Shown: positions 8,604-15,845 of the stretch, piece by piece
How the letters are laid out: each line of letters begins with the position of its first letter
Position numbering within the stretch: the stretch's first letter is position 1
Origin: Verrucomicrobiia bacterium
GTDB lineage: Bacteria > Verrucomicrobiota > Verrucomicrobiia > Limisphaerales > CAIMTB01
Direction: 5' to 3'
Length of the DNA: 64,000 nucleotides
Assembly (NCBI GenBank): GCA_019634625.1
Contig: JAHCBA010000001.1
Coordinates: forward strand, 124,001-188,000
Position numbers and translations under genes: made by a program
The notes under the pieces: generated by a model
What the model saw: only the letters and a program-made list of their open reading frames with translations
Told to the model about the DNA's origin: nothing
The model's database searches: none

Positions 8604-9091
8604 GCACCCCACCCTCGGCCCACTCGTCATCCCGGATCAATCCGCCTCCGCTTCCACCCCCTCCTCCGGGCGCAAAATCAAAATAATGGGACTGGCTGCT
8701 TGCTGTTTACTACGGTTTGCCAGCATGAGAACTGCTCAAGACCCTGGGTCCCGCCCTTATTTCAGTCGAATGGCCCTAAAAATCATGCATATGCACGATT
8801 GTTGGGACCATTACTCTCCTTGCCCTGCCCCCAAAACAATAGGACCGACAGTTTACAATTTACTACTGACGCAGCCTCATAGAATTAGAATAGGTCGGTC
8901 ATTTTATGGTTGATTGGGGTGATACCCGCTCGATCACGTGCTCATGCCGAACAGGCATCATCCCTGATGCTCGCCAGGGATCCCCCCCCTTCGCCTCCTT
9001 TTGCGCCTCCACGCCTCCCTCCCTCGCGTCGCCCATGGGCCCCAACCGAAAAAAGGCTCCGCCGCCCCCGCCGCGCAGCTAACGTCGGCCC
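8604..9091. other. intergenic region with AT-rich patch and palindrome
   Basis: The stretch of 488 bp between panC and the GH13 gene has no convincing ORF. From about 8685 to 8905 it is clearly richer in A/T than its surroundings. It holds the 44-bp palindrome at 8769-8812 and, at 8725-8736, a 12-nt match (ATGAGAACTGCT) to the end of the insertion sequence at 1495-3989. It may be the remains of a mobile element; no terminal repeats are complete enough to define one. Confidence 0.6.
8769..8812. repeat. 44-bp palindromic element (imperfect copy)
   Basis: The 22-bp half-sites match with 4 mismatches around the centre TGCATATGCA. Same outer sequence (AATGG...CCATT) and the same length as the perfect copy at 41491-41534, so both belong to one dispersed family. 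It sits in an AT-rich intergenic patch. Confidence 0.85.
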
Positions 9092-10813
9092 ATGACCGAC
9101 CCCATCCATGCCCACCTCGAGTTCCTCTACGGAGCCACCGCGGCGCCCCGCCTCGCATCCCGCCTCGAAACCCTCATGGCGTCCTACCAGTCCCAGATCC
9201 CCGCCTCCCTCCAGTCCGCCAACCTCGCCGGCCTGTCCGAACGCGACGCTGTCCTCATCACCTATGCCGATCAGGTTCGCGAAGAGGGTGCCGCCCCGCT
9301 CCTAACCCTCGCCGGCTTCCTCGAACGTCACGTCGCGAACCTCCTCAGCGCCGTTCACCTGCTTCCCTTCTATCCGTGGTCCTCCGACGACGGATTCGCC
9401 GTGAAGGACTACCTCGCCGTGGAACCCGACTACGGAACGTGGAACGACATCGCCAGCATCGGCCGCTCCTTCGAACTCATGTTCGATGCGGTCTTCAATC
9501 ACCTCTCCGCCCAAAGCCTGTGGTTCGATCGCTTCCGCCAGGGCGATCCCGCCTTCGCCAACTTCTTCGTGACGGTTCGCGGCCATCCGGACCTTTCCGC
9601 CGTGGTCCGGCCCCGGGCCCTCCCGCTCCTCACCGAGTTCGATACCGAGTACGGGCCGCAGCAGGTCTGGACCACCTTCAGCGCCGACCAGGTGGACCTC
9701 GACGTTCGTCATCCCGATACCCTGCTGGCGCTGCTCGAAGTCCTCCTCTTCTACGTCAGTTGCGGTGCCCGCTTCATCCGCCTCGATGCCATCGCCTACC
9801 TGTGGAAGGAGATCGGGACCCCCTGCATCCACCTGCCGCAAACCCACCGCATCATCCAGTTGATGCGCTCCATCCTCGACCGCGTCGCCCCCCGCTCCCT
9901 GCTCATCACCGAAACCAATGTGCCCCATGCCGACAACCTCTCCTACTTCGGCCGGGGCGGCGACGAGGCCCACCTGGTGTACAACTTCGCCCTGCCCCCC
10001 CTCGTGGTTCACGCCTTTCGCACGGGCGATGCCTCCTTTCTCTCCCGCTGGGCCGCCGAACTCCGCGTGCCCTCCCCCGACGTGACCTTCTTCAACTTCC
10101 TCGCCTCCCACGACGGCATCGGACTCAACCCCGTGCGCGGCATTCTCCCCCCCGAAGCCATCGAGGAACTGGTCCGCGGCACCCTCCTCCGGGGCGGCCT
10201 CATCTCTTGGAAACACAACTCCGACGGGTCCCGCGCCCCCTACGAGATGAACATCAATTACCTCGATGCCCTCGCCGATCCCGACCGCACGGAAACCCCC
10301 GGCGAACTGGCCCGCCGCCTCCTCACCGCCCACGCCATTCTCGCCGCGCTCCCCGGCATCCCCGCGATCTACTTCCATTCCCTGTTTGGCTCCCGCGGCG
10401 ATCGCCCCGCCGCCGATTCCACCGGCATCCCGCGCCGCATCAACCGGGAACGCTTCCCCCTGGAACGTCTCGAAGCCGAACTCGCCACCCCCGGCACCCT
10501 CCGCGCCCTCGTCTTCGCCGGACTGGGAGAACTCCTCTCCGTGCGCCGTGCCGATCCGGCGTTCCATCCCGCCGCCTCCGCTTCGATCCTCGAACTCGAT
10601 CCCCGCCTCTTCGCCATCCGTCGCCAGGCCCCCAACGATCGCTCCGTCCTCTGCCTCCACAACGTCAGCGACCAGGCCATCGATCTGCCCACCGGCCTCG
10701 CCGCCGGCTCCATCCGCTACGCCGCCGGCGCCACCCGACTTGCCGACACCCTCCATCTCGAACCCCACGGAACCGTATGGCTCGGCCCGGAACACCCGGG
10801 GTCGGATCTCTGA
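9092..10813 (+). CDS. GH13_18 glycoside phosphorylase, probably glucosylglycerate phosphorylase
   Basis: A 573-aa alpha-amylase-superfamily protein of the sucrose-phosphorylase subfamily (GH13_18). The barrel entry motif LLPFYPWSSDDGFAVKDY (about 90-107), the likely nucleophile Asp232 (RFIRLDAIAYLW), acid/base Glu274 (LLITETNVPH) and stabiliser Asp341 (FLASHDGIGL) are all visible. In this subfamily the WSSDDGFAVKDY pattern accompanies glucosylglycerate phosphorylase, which cleaves 2-O-glucosylglycerate with phosphate to glucose-1-phosphate and glycerate. The neighbouring glucosylglycerate-synthase-like gene supports that over sucrose phosphorylase. It is cytoplasmic. The last codons and the stop (PGSDL*) lie inside a REP-like repeat half-copy, so the natural C-terminus was probably altered by that insertion. 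Confidence 0.88.
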   Translation: MTDPIHAHLEFLYGATAAPRLASRLETLMASYQSQIPASLQSANLAGLSERDAVLITYADQVREEGAAPLLTLAGFLERHVANLLSAVHLLPFYPWSSDDGFAVKDYLAVEPDYGTWNDIASIGRSFELMFDAVFNHLSAQSLWFDRFRQGDPAFANFFVTVRGHPDLSAVVRPRALPLLTEFDTEYGPQQVWTTFSADQVDLDVRHPDTLLALLEVLLFYVSCGARFIRLDAIAYLWKEIGTPCIHLPQTHRIIQLMRSILDRVAPRSLLITETNVPHADNLSYFGRGGDEAHLVYNFALPPLVVHAFRTGDASFLSRWAAELRVPSPDVTFFNFLASHDGIGLNPVRGILPPEAIEELVRGTLLRGGLISWKHNSDGSRAPYEMNINYLDALADPDRTETPGELARRLLTAHAILAALPGIPAIYFHSLFGSRGDRPAADSTGIPRRINRERFPLERLEAELATPGTLRALVFAGLGELLSVRRADPAFHPAASASILELDPRLFAIRRQAPNDRSVLCLHNVSDQAIDLPTGLAAGSIRYAAGATRLADTLHLEPHGTVWLGPEHPGSDL

Positions 10814-10848
10814 ATTTGACATTTCCGGGCCGGAGATCGATCCCCGCC
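10798..10848. repeat. REP-like element, diverged copy overlapping a CDS end
   Basis: The left part GGGTCGGATCTCTGAATTTG matches the arm at 7682-7706 with one change, while the right part (CCGGAGATCGATCCCC) is diverged. It contributes the stop codon TGA at 10811-10813 to the upstream phosphorylase gene. Confidence 0.75.
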
Positions 10849-10885
10849 ATCCCGGGCCCGGCCAACCCCGTCACCTCCCCGTCGC

Positions 10886-11635
10886 TCACGCCCCCAGCCG
10901 CCCGTCCAGCCAGTGCGCCATCCGCTGCCAATCCCCCGCCCCCTCCGAACCCACCCCGGCCGTCGGATCCAGCAGGAAGGTCGCCCACCCACACTGCCTG
11001 GACGGCACGATGTCGTTGTCCATCCGGTCCCCGACCATCATCGTCTCCGCCATCTCGATCCCCCGCGCCCGTAACCGGGCGTTGAGCACCTGAAAGACAT
11101 GCGGGTCCGGCTTGCTGAACCCGTGCTGAAAGGACCAGAACGTCAGATCGCCCTGAAACACGTTCGCCCCCAAGCCCACCGCCGTCAGGGCATCGTTCAA
11201 TTCGTGCAGCGTGTACGGCTGGGCGTTCGAGGCAATCCCCAGCACCACCCCGGAATTGAGCAGCAACCGCAGCACCGGCGCCGCCCCCGGCATCAACCCC
11301 GTCGTGTGCTGCAACCGCGCCAGGGCCACCTCGAACGCCTGGCGCGATCGTTCCGACAGCCCCTTCAGTTCCGGCAGCACATCGGCGATCACCCCGGGCC
11401 AGTACACCTCGGGATAGGCGATGCCCCGCGCCCGCGCCATCCCGTGGTCCCGTCGCACCACCGCCTCGCACCCCGCCAGAAAGGTCTCCAGGTCCAGACG
11501 CGGCCGCCCCCCAAAGGTGCTCTCCCACAACCATCGCCATCGCGTCGGCGCATCCGCCGGCGGAGGCCCCACCTCCAGCACCGTACGGTACACGTCGAAA
11601 ACCGCCGCCCGCACTCTTACGAGTCCAGATCCCAT
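10886..11635 (-). CDS. HAD-superfamily hydrolase, haloacid dehalogenase-like
   Basis: A 249-aa HAD protein. Motif I is FDVYRTVL near residue 12: the second acidic residue of the phosphatase motif DxDxT is replaced by Tyr, as in L-2-haloacid dehalogenases (DxYGT). Motif II is ASNAQPYT, the motif III lysine is in FSKPDPHVF and motif IV is MMVGDRMDNDI. The missing second Asp argues against an ordinary phosphatase, and so against the obvious idea that this is the phosphatase of a glucosylglycerate pathway. The start is ATG at 11635, lying 19 bp inside the end of the upstream GT4 gene, so translation is probably coupled. A GTG a few codons later is a weaker alternative. Confidence 0.85.
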   Translation of the reverse strand: MGSGLVRVRAAVFDVYRTVLEVGPPPADAPTRWRWLWESTFGGRPRLDLETFLAGCEAVVRRDHGMARARGIAYPEVYWPGVIADVLPELKGLSERSRQAFEVALARLQHTTGLMPGAAPVLRLLLNSGVVLGIASNAQPYTLHELNDALTAVGLGANVFQGDLTFWSFQHGFSKPDPHVFQVLNARLRARGIEMAETMMVGDRMDNDIVPSRQCGWATFLLDPTAGVGSEGAGDWQRMAHWLDGRLGA

Positions 11636-13215
11636 AACAGTGGATAAAGATATTCCCGCGATAACCGTTCCCGGATGAACTCCCCCTGCAACGCCGCCCC
11701 CGTCGCCTCCTCCTTCCCCTCCCGCACCCGCCCCTTCGCCAGCCGCCAGAAGCGCCTCGCATAGGATCTCCCACCCAGCCACCGCCCCGCCGTCTCCGGC
11801 CACCCGCCCACCGCCAACCTCCCCTTCCCCGCCCGTCGTCGCCACTCCTCCAGAAACGGATTCCATCGCACCGCTGCCTCCCACGACACCTCCGCCGGTC
11901 GCGCCAGCACCTCCAACTGCGCCGTCAGGGTCAGACGGCTGAACGCCACCGCGCCCCCCTCCGCCTCCCCCGTCACCAACGCCGGCACCTCGGCCCACCC
12001 CCGGCACGACGCCGGAAGCCGCCTCCGCCACGCCTCGAATAGCCGCTTCTGCCGCACTCTTTCGCTATCGGCATCAAACAACTCCGGATCAATCAGGATC
12101 TCCCTGTACCCGTGCGGAAACCGGAACCCGAACCGCCGCAAATCCGGCGCCACATTCGGCAGGCTCCGCGCCACCAACGGCCGGCCCGCCGCCGTCCCCT
12201 CCACATACGGCAGACCAAATCCCTCCTGCAGCGACGTCAACAGCACCGCCTCGCTCGCCCCCAGCAACTCCGGGATGCTCGGATGCCCGTTGCCCCGCGC
12301 CGACAACACCCCCAACCGCACCCGCCATCCCCCGGCCTTCGATGCCGCCTCCAGCCGCGCCCAATACGGCCGTTCATCGGCCGAACTGGGTCCCCCCGTG
12401 GTCACCAGCCACGCCTCCGGTCGCAGCCAGCGCGTCAGCAGCCATGCCTCCGCCACGTTCTTCCGCCGCAGCAACCGGCAGGGCAGCAGCCATACCGGGG
12501 CCCGCTCCCCCACCGCCTCGTCCAGCCATGCCCGTGCCCGCCCTACCGCGGCGCGCGACGGCCCGTCGCCCGGCTCCACCAGATTCGGCAGCCAGCCGCT
12601 TCGCACTCCCGCATGCCGCCGCAATATCGACGCGTCCGCCCGGTTGATGGCGGCATGACGCACCCACGGAGAACCCGGAAACACCGCCCCGGCCGCCGCT
12701 CCCAGCGTCCCGAATCCCGAAGCCCGGATCTCCGGCCAACGCCGCCATCGCTGGTCAAACCACCAGTCGTGATGATGCGCCACCAGCGGGATCCCCATCC
12801 CATCGCATGCCGCCATCAGCGTCTGCGCCATCGGAAAATTCCGCCCCAACCCCAGATTGTGCGCCCATACCACCACCCGCCCGCCCCCCCTCTGCACCTC
12901 CCCCGCCGCTTCCCCCAGCAATCGCCCCCACACCGCTCGAAGCCGGCTGCGAAGCCCGTCCGCCGATCGTCGCTGTTCCGCCCGGTACCGAAACACCCCG
13001 TCCACCCAGAATCGCACCGGAATCCCCCCCATCGACGTCTCCAGTCCCTTCACCCAGTCAGGATCCCCCGCCTCGCCCGTCGCCACCGTCACCCTTCCAG
13101 CCCCCTCCCCCGCACCGCCACTGCCCCACTCCCGCATCAGATGGGGTAACGCCACTTCGATCACCCGTCGCACGCCTCCCGGACGCAGATGGTGGTGAAC
13201 CACGATCAAATGCAC
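11617..13215 (-). CDS. GT4-type glycosyltransferase
   Basis: A 532-aa glycosyltransferase. The N-terminus MHLIVVHHHLRPGGVRRVIE (GTG start) is the classic GT-B opening with a glycine-rich acceptor loop. The C-terminal donor domain carries LLPCRLLRRKNVAEAW and the EX7E motif EGFGLPYVE near the nucleotide-sugar site. The start is GTG at 13215, because only there does the conserved first strand begin; the frame runs open much further upstream without recognisable content. Donor and acceptor are unknown. It is divergent from the glucosylglycerate-synthase-like gene (105 bp between starts) and overlaps the HAD gene by 19 bp, so GT4 and HAD form an operon beside the phosphorylase gene. Confidence 0.87.
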   Translation of the reverse strand: MHLIVVHHHLRPGGVRRVIEVALPHLMREWGSGGAGEGAGRVTVATGEAGDPDWVKGLETSMGGIPVRFWVDGVFRYRAEQRRSADGLRSRLRAVWGRLLGEAAGEVQRGGGRVVVWAHNLGLGRNFPMAQTLMAACDGMGIPLVAHHHDWWFDQRWRRWPEIRASGFGTLGAAAGAVFPGSPWVRHAAINRADASILRRHAGVRSGWLPNLVEPGDGPSRAAVGRARAWLDEAVGERAPVWLLPCRLLRRKNVAEAWLLTRWLRPEAWLVTTGGPSSADERPYWARLEAASKAGGWRVRLGVLSARGNGHPSIPELLGASEAVLLTSLQEGFGLPYVEGTAAGRPLVARSLPNVAPDLRRFGFRFPHGYREILIDPELFDADSERVRQKRLFEAWRRRLPASCRGWAEVPALVTGEAEGGAVAFSRLTLTAQLEVLARPAEVSWEAAVRWNPFLEEWRRRAGKGRLAVGGWPETAGRWLGGRSYARRFWRLAKGRVREGKEEATGAALQGEFIRERLSREYLYPLLWDLDS

Positions 13216-13320
13216 GTGGTGCGAAGTCTGCGCAGAATCGGCCCCCGCGAGAACGACAAACTTTCCCCGGATCCTCCCTTGGCGTTGTTTCCCCCGGTCA
13301 GGCACACTGCCCCTCCATCC

Positions 13321-14460
13321 ATGGCCGACTTCTTCCAGACCGGAGCCGTCGCCACCCTCCATCGCCTGGGCCGGCCCGACCTCGCCCGCATGGAGGGCGA
13401 ACTCGTCGAATTCGCCCGGGAAACCCCCATCGCCCTCGTCCTCCCCTGCCACATCCGCGAACTCGGCTCCCGCGCCCTCCGCGGCATCATCCGCGAACTC
13501 GCCCAGGTCCCCTACCTCCAGCAGATCATCGTCGGCATCGACGGCGCCACCCGCCTCCGCGACTGGCAGCTCGCCCGCCACACCTTCGCCCCCCTCCCCA
13601 AATCCACCCGCCTCCTCTGGAATGACGGCCCCCGCATGCAGGCCCTCTTCGAACAACTCGACGAGGCCGAACTCGAACCCGGCCCCACCGGCAAGGGTCG
13701 CAATGTCTGGATCTGTTTCGGCTACGCCCTCGCCAGTGACCGCGCCCGCATGCTCGCCGTCCACGACTGCGACATCATCACCTACGGCCGCGAACTCCTC
13801 GCCCGCCTCTGCTACCCCGTCGCCCATCCCAGCCTCGGCTTCGACTTCTGCAAAGGCTACTACGCCCGCGTCACCGACCGCCTCAACGGCCGCGTCATGC
13901 GCCTCCTCGTCACCCCCATGCTCCGCGCCCTGCGCAGCATCCTCGGCCATCACCCCTACCTGGTGTACATGGACACCTTCCGCTATCCCCTCGCCGGCGA
14001 AGTCGCCCTCGATCTCGACATCGCCCGCCGCGTCCGCATGCCCCACGACTGGGCCGTCGAAATCGGTCTCCTCGCCGAGGTCTTCCGCAACTCCGCCCCT
14101 CGCGCCATCTGCCAGTCCGAACTCTGCGAAAACTACGACCACAAACACCAGGACCTCTCCGTTCGCGACTCCGACAAGGGCCTCAACAAAATGGCCGCCG
14201 ATATCGCCAAGTCCGTCTTCCGCCGCATCGCCGCCGAAGGCATCAAACTCGATGCCGGCGTCTTCGACACCCTCCTCAGCGCCTACATGCGCCAGGCCGA
14301 GGACACCCTCCGCTTCTACGCCGCCGATGCCATGGTCAATGGCCTCACCTACCCCCGCCACGAGGAGGAACGCGCCGTCGCCACCTTCGTCCGCAGCATC
14401 CGCTCCGCCGTGAAGGACTTCCTCTCCGATCCCCTCGGCAGCCCCCTCATCGCCAACTAG
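13321..14460 (+). CDS. glucosylglycerate/glucosyl-3-phosphoglycerate synthase-like glycosyltransferase, truncated by TAG
   Basis: A 379-aa GT-A glycosyltransferase with the look of bacterial glucosylglycerate or glucosyl-3-phosphoglycerate synthases. Seen are LPCHIRELGSRALRGI, IIVGIDGAT, the conserved GKGRNVWICFGYALAS (about 124-139) and the metal-binding DCD at 149-151 (LAVHDCDIITYGRELL), then FCKGYYARV and NYDHKHQ. It would transfer glucose from a nucleotide sugar to (phospho)glycerate to make a compatible solute. The start is ATG at 13321; no clear ribosome site is visible. The frame ends at TAG 14458-14460, but 24 further sense codons follow in frame with family-like sequence, so this stop looks like a recent TGG-to-TAG change. 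Only the extreme C-terminus is lost, and the enzyme could still work. Confidence 0.82.
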   Translation: MADFFQTGAVATLHRLGRPDLARMEGELVEFARETPIALVLPCHIRELGSRALRGIIRELAQVPYLQQIIVGIDGATRLRDWQLARHTFAPLPKSTRLLWNDGPRMQALFEQLDEAELEPGPTGKGRNVWICFGYALASDRARMLAVHDCDIITYGRELLARLCYPVAHPSLGFDFCKGYYARVTDRLNGRVMRLLVTPMLRALRSILGHHPYLVYMDTFRYPLAGEVALDLDIARRVRMPHDWAVEIGLLAEVFRNSAPRAICQSELCENYDHKHQDLSVRDSDKGLNKMAADIAKSVFRRIAAEGIKLDAGVFDTLLSAYMRQAEDTLRFYAADAMVNGLTYPRHEEERAVATFVRSIRSAVKDFLSDPLGSPLIAN

Positions 14461-14535
14461 AACCGCGTCCAGTCCGCCCTCCCCGACTTCTTCGAAAAAC
14501 TCCAGGCCGCCGTCGAAGCCGATAACCGCGCCTGA
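14458..14535 (+). pseudogene. detached C-terminal tail of the glycosyltransferase behind an in-frame TAG
   Basis: Reading on in frame from the TAG gives NRVQSALPDFFEKLQAAVEA and four more residues, then TGA at 14533-14535. From memory, family members in other bacteria end with W-N-R-V-Q-S-A-(I/L)-P-D followed by an acidic helix, so the stop occupies the place of a conserved Trp (TGG to TAG is one base). Sequencing error, a real nonsense mutation and readthrough are all possible. Confidence 0.7.
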
Positions 14536-14545
14536 CCCTCCCCAT

Positions 14546-14586
14546 TCCCCATTCGCCGTTCGCCGTTCGCCATTCGCCATTCGCCC
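14546..14586. repeat. CGCCATT/CGCCGTT-type simple repeat
   Basis: About five consecutive variants of CATTCGC/CGTTCGC, a low-complexity tract (CCATTCGCCGTTCGCCGTTC and on). A short relative occurs at about 61822 and a similar CTCCGCC/CTTCGCC tract at about 21136. Confidence 0.7.
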
Positions 14587-14602
14587 CCCCGCAAACCGAA
14601 AG

Positions 14603-14640
14603 GGGGAGTCGGCAGACCTCTTCGTACTGCCCGACTCCCC
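14603..14640. terminator. stem-loop, possible terminator
   Basis: GGGGAGTCGG at 14603-14612 pairs perfectly with CCGACTCCCC at 14631-14640, and inner CAG/CTG pairs extend the stem. No T-tract follows, so this is only a possible terminator for the glycosyltransferase gene. It lies 70 bp after that gene and 147 bp before the sigma factor. Confidence 0.45.
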
Positions 14641-14786
14641 TGAGCACCTTGGTCCCGGTGGAACCGTCTTCACCCGGCGGCCTGTGGGTTGTCTTGGGGG
14701 GATTCCCTTCCCACCGGGACGGAATCGCCGCCGGATCGTCACTGCACTAGACAAATCGGCACTTCCCGCGCGTCCTTGAGGTGGAC

Positions 14787-15299
14787 ATGTCCCCCGAAGC
14801 CGAACTGGCAAGGCTCTACGACGCCCATGCCACCGCCCTGTACGCCTTCGGCATGAGTCTCACCCGCGACCAGGACGACACCCGCGATCTGCTTCAGGAG
14901 GTGTTCGTCCGCCTCGCCCGCGATCCGTCCCGCCTCCTCGGTCTCCGCGACGAGCGGCACTATCTCCTACGCCTCCTCCACAATGCCGCCATCGACCTCT
15001 TCCGCCGCCGCCACACCCGCGCCGCCGCCTCCGAAGCCCTCGCCGCCCAACCCCGCCCCACCTTCGCCCCGTCCCCCGACCCGGACGAACAGGTCCATCG
15101 TGACGCCCTCGCCCTCGCCCTCTCGGAACTGCCCCCGGAACAACGCCAGGTGCTCCACCTCAAGCTCTGGGAAAACCTCACCTTCGAGGCCATCGCCGAT
15201 CTCCTCCGCATCCCCCTCAACACCGCCGCCAGTCGCTACCGCTACGGCTTAGACAAACTCCGCCACCGCCTGCGTCCTCTCTACGAAGAGATCCGATGA
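14787..15299 (+). CDS. RNA polymerase ECF-type sigma factor
   Basis: A 170-aa sigma-70 family protein. Region 2 covers about residues 8-75 (LYDAHATALYAFGMSLTRD, then DDTRDLLQEVFVRLAR, the typical region 2.2 helix). Region 4 covers about 110-165 (LSELPPEQRQVLHLKLWEN, LTFEAIADLL, NTAASRYRYGLDKLR helix-turn-helix). The start ATG at 14787 has AGGTGG just upstream; a GTG two codons earlier is less likely. Its stop overlaps the next ATG (ATGA), and that next gene is a short one-TM protein in the position where anti-sigma factors are usually found. It probably directs a small regulon that includes the following membrane proteins. Confidence 0.9.
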   Translation: MSPEAELARLYDAHATALYAFGMSLTRDQDDTRDLLQEVFVRLARDPSRLLGLRDERHYLLRLLHNAAIDLFRRRHTRAAASEALAAQPRPTFAPSPDPDEQVHRDALALALSELPPEQRQVLHLKLWENLTFEAIADLLRIPLNTAASRYRYGLDKLRHRLRPLYEEIR

Positions 15300-15820
15300 A
15301 ACCCGAGGACTTCGAATCACGACTCTCCCGCACCCCGCTGCAACCGCCCCCGGCAGCCTGGCGCGAAGAGACCCTCGCCGCCGCCCGCGCCGCCCTCCCA
15401 GTCCCGCGGCACGAACGCCATCCCACCCCGCGTCGAACGCCCCTCGCCATCCTCGCCACGCTGTGGCACCGCTGGCACCCCCTTCGCCCCGCCCCCAGCG
15501 CCCCGTGGGCCGCCCTCGCCGGTGCCGGCCTTCTCGTCCTCGCCCTCCACGGCGTCGGCCGATGGATCGATCACCAGGCCGCCGCCCCCGGAATGCCCTC
15601 GGCTGCCGCCCACGATTCCCTCGCCGCCGTGATCGCCGCCGCCCGTTCCTATCATGCCCAGGTCCTCGCCGTCGCCATGCTCGATGGCACCCGCGACGCC
15701 GCGATCGACGAATCCGAACCGTCCGCCCAACCGCCGGATCCAAAGGCCGGCCGCCCCCGTTCCCATTGGAACCCAGCCCAACCCGGCACCGTCCCGTTCG
15801 TCACCCCTCTCCCCGCCTGA
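15296..15820 (+). CDS. single-pass membrane protein, candidate anti-sigma factor
   Basis: A 174-aa protein with an N-terminal soluble part of about 75 residues, one hydrophobic helix (ALAGAGLLVLALHGVGRW, about 77-95) and a Pro-rich C-terminal tail. I recognise no domain. Position and architecture (start overlapping the ECF sigma stop as ATGA, short cytoplasmic N-part, one TM) fit an anti-sigma factor, but there is no zinc HxxxCxxC motif, so this is inference from context. Confidence 0.7.
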   Translation: MKPEDFESRLSRTPLQPPPAAWREETLAAARAALPVPRHERHPTPRRTPLAILATLWHRWHPLRPAPSAPWAALAGAGLLVLALHGVGRWIDHQAAAPGMPSAAAHDSLAAVIAAARSYHAQVLAVAMLDGTRDAAIDESEPSAQPPDPKAGRPRSHWNPAQPGTVPFVTPLPA

Positions 15821-15845
15821 CCCCTCACCCCATCAGGAGTCCACC

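Noticed and set aside
10886-11635. HAD protein as glucosyl-3-phosphoglycerate phosphatase
   Set aside because: Motif I has Tyr where phosphatases need the second Asp, matching haloacid dehalogenases instead.
14458-14460. TAG as pyrrolysine codon
   Set aside because: No pyl genes or methylamine enzymes are in view, and the position fits a Trp-to-stop change better.
14461-14811. Minus-strand frame extending the GT4 gene to 14811
   Set aside because: The GT-B fold starts at 13215; the part beyond is antisense to the glucosylglycerate synthase-like gene and has no recognisable sequence.
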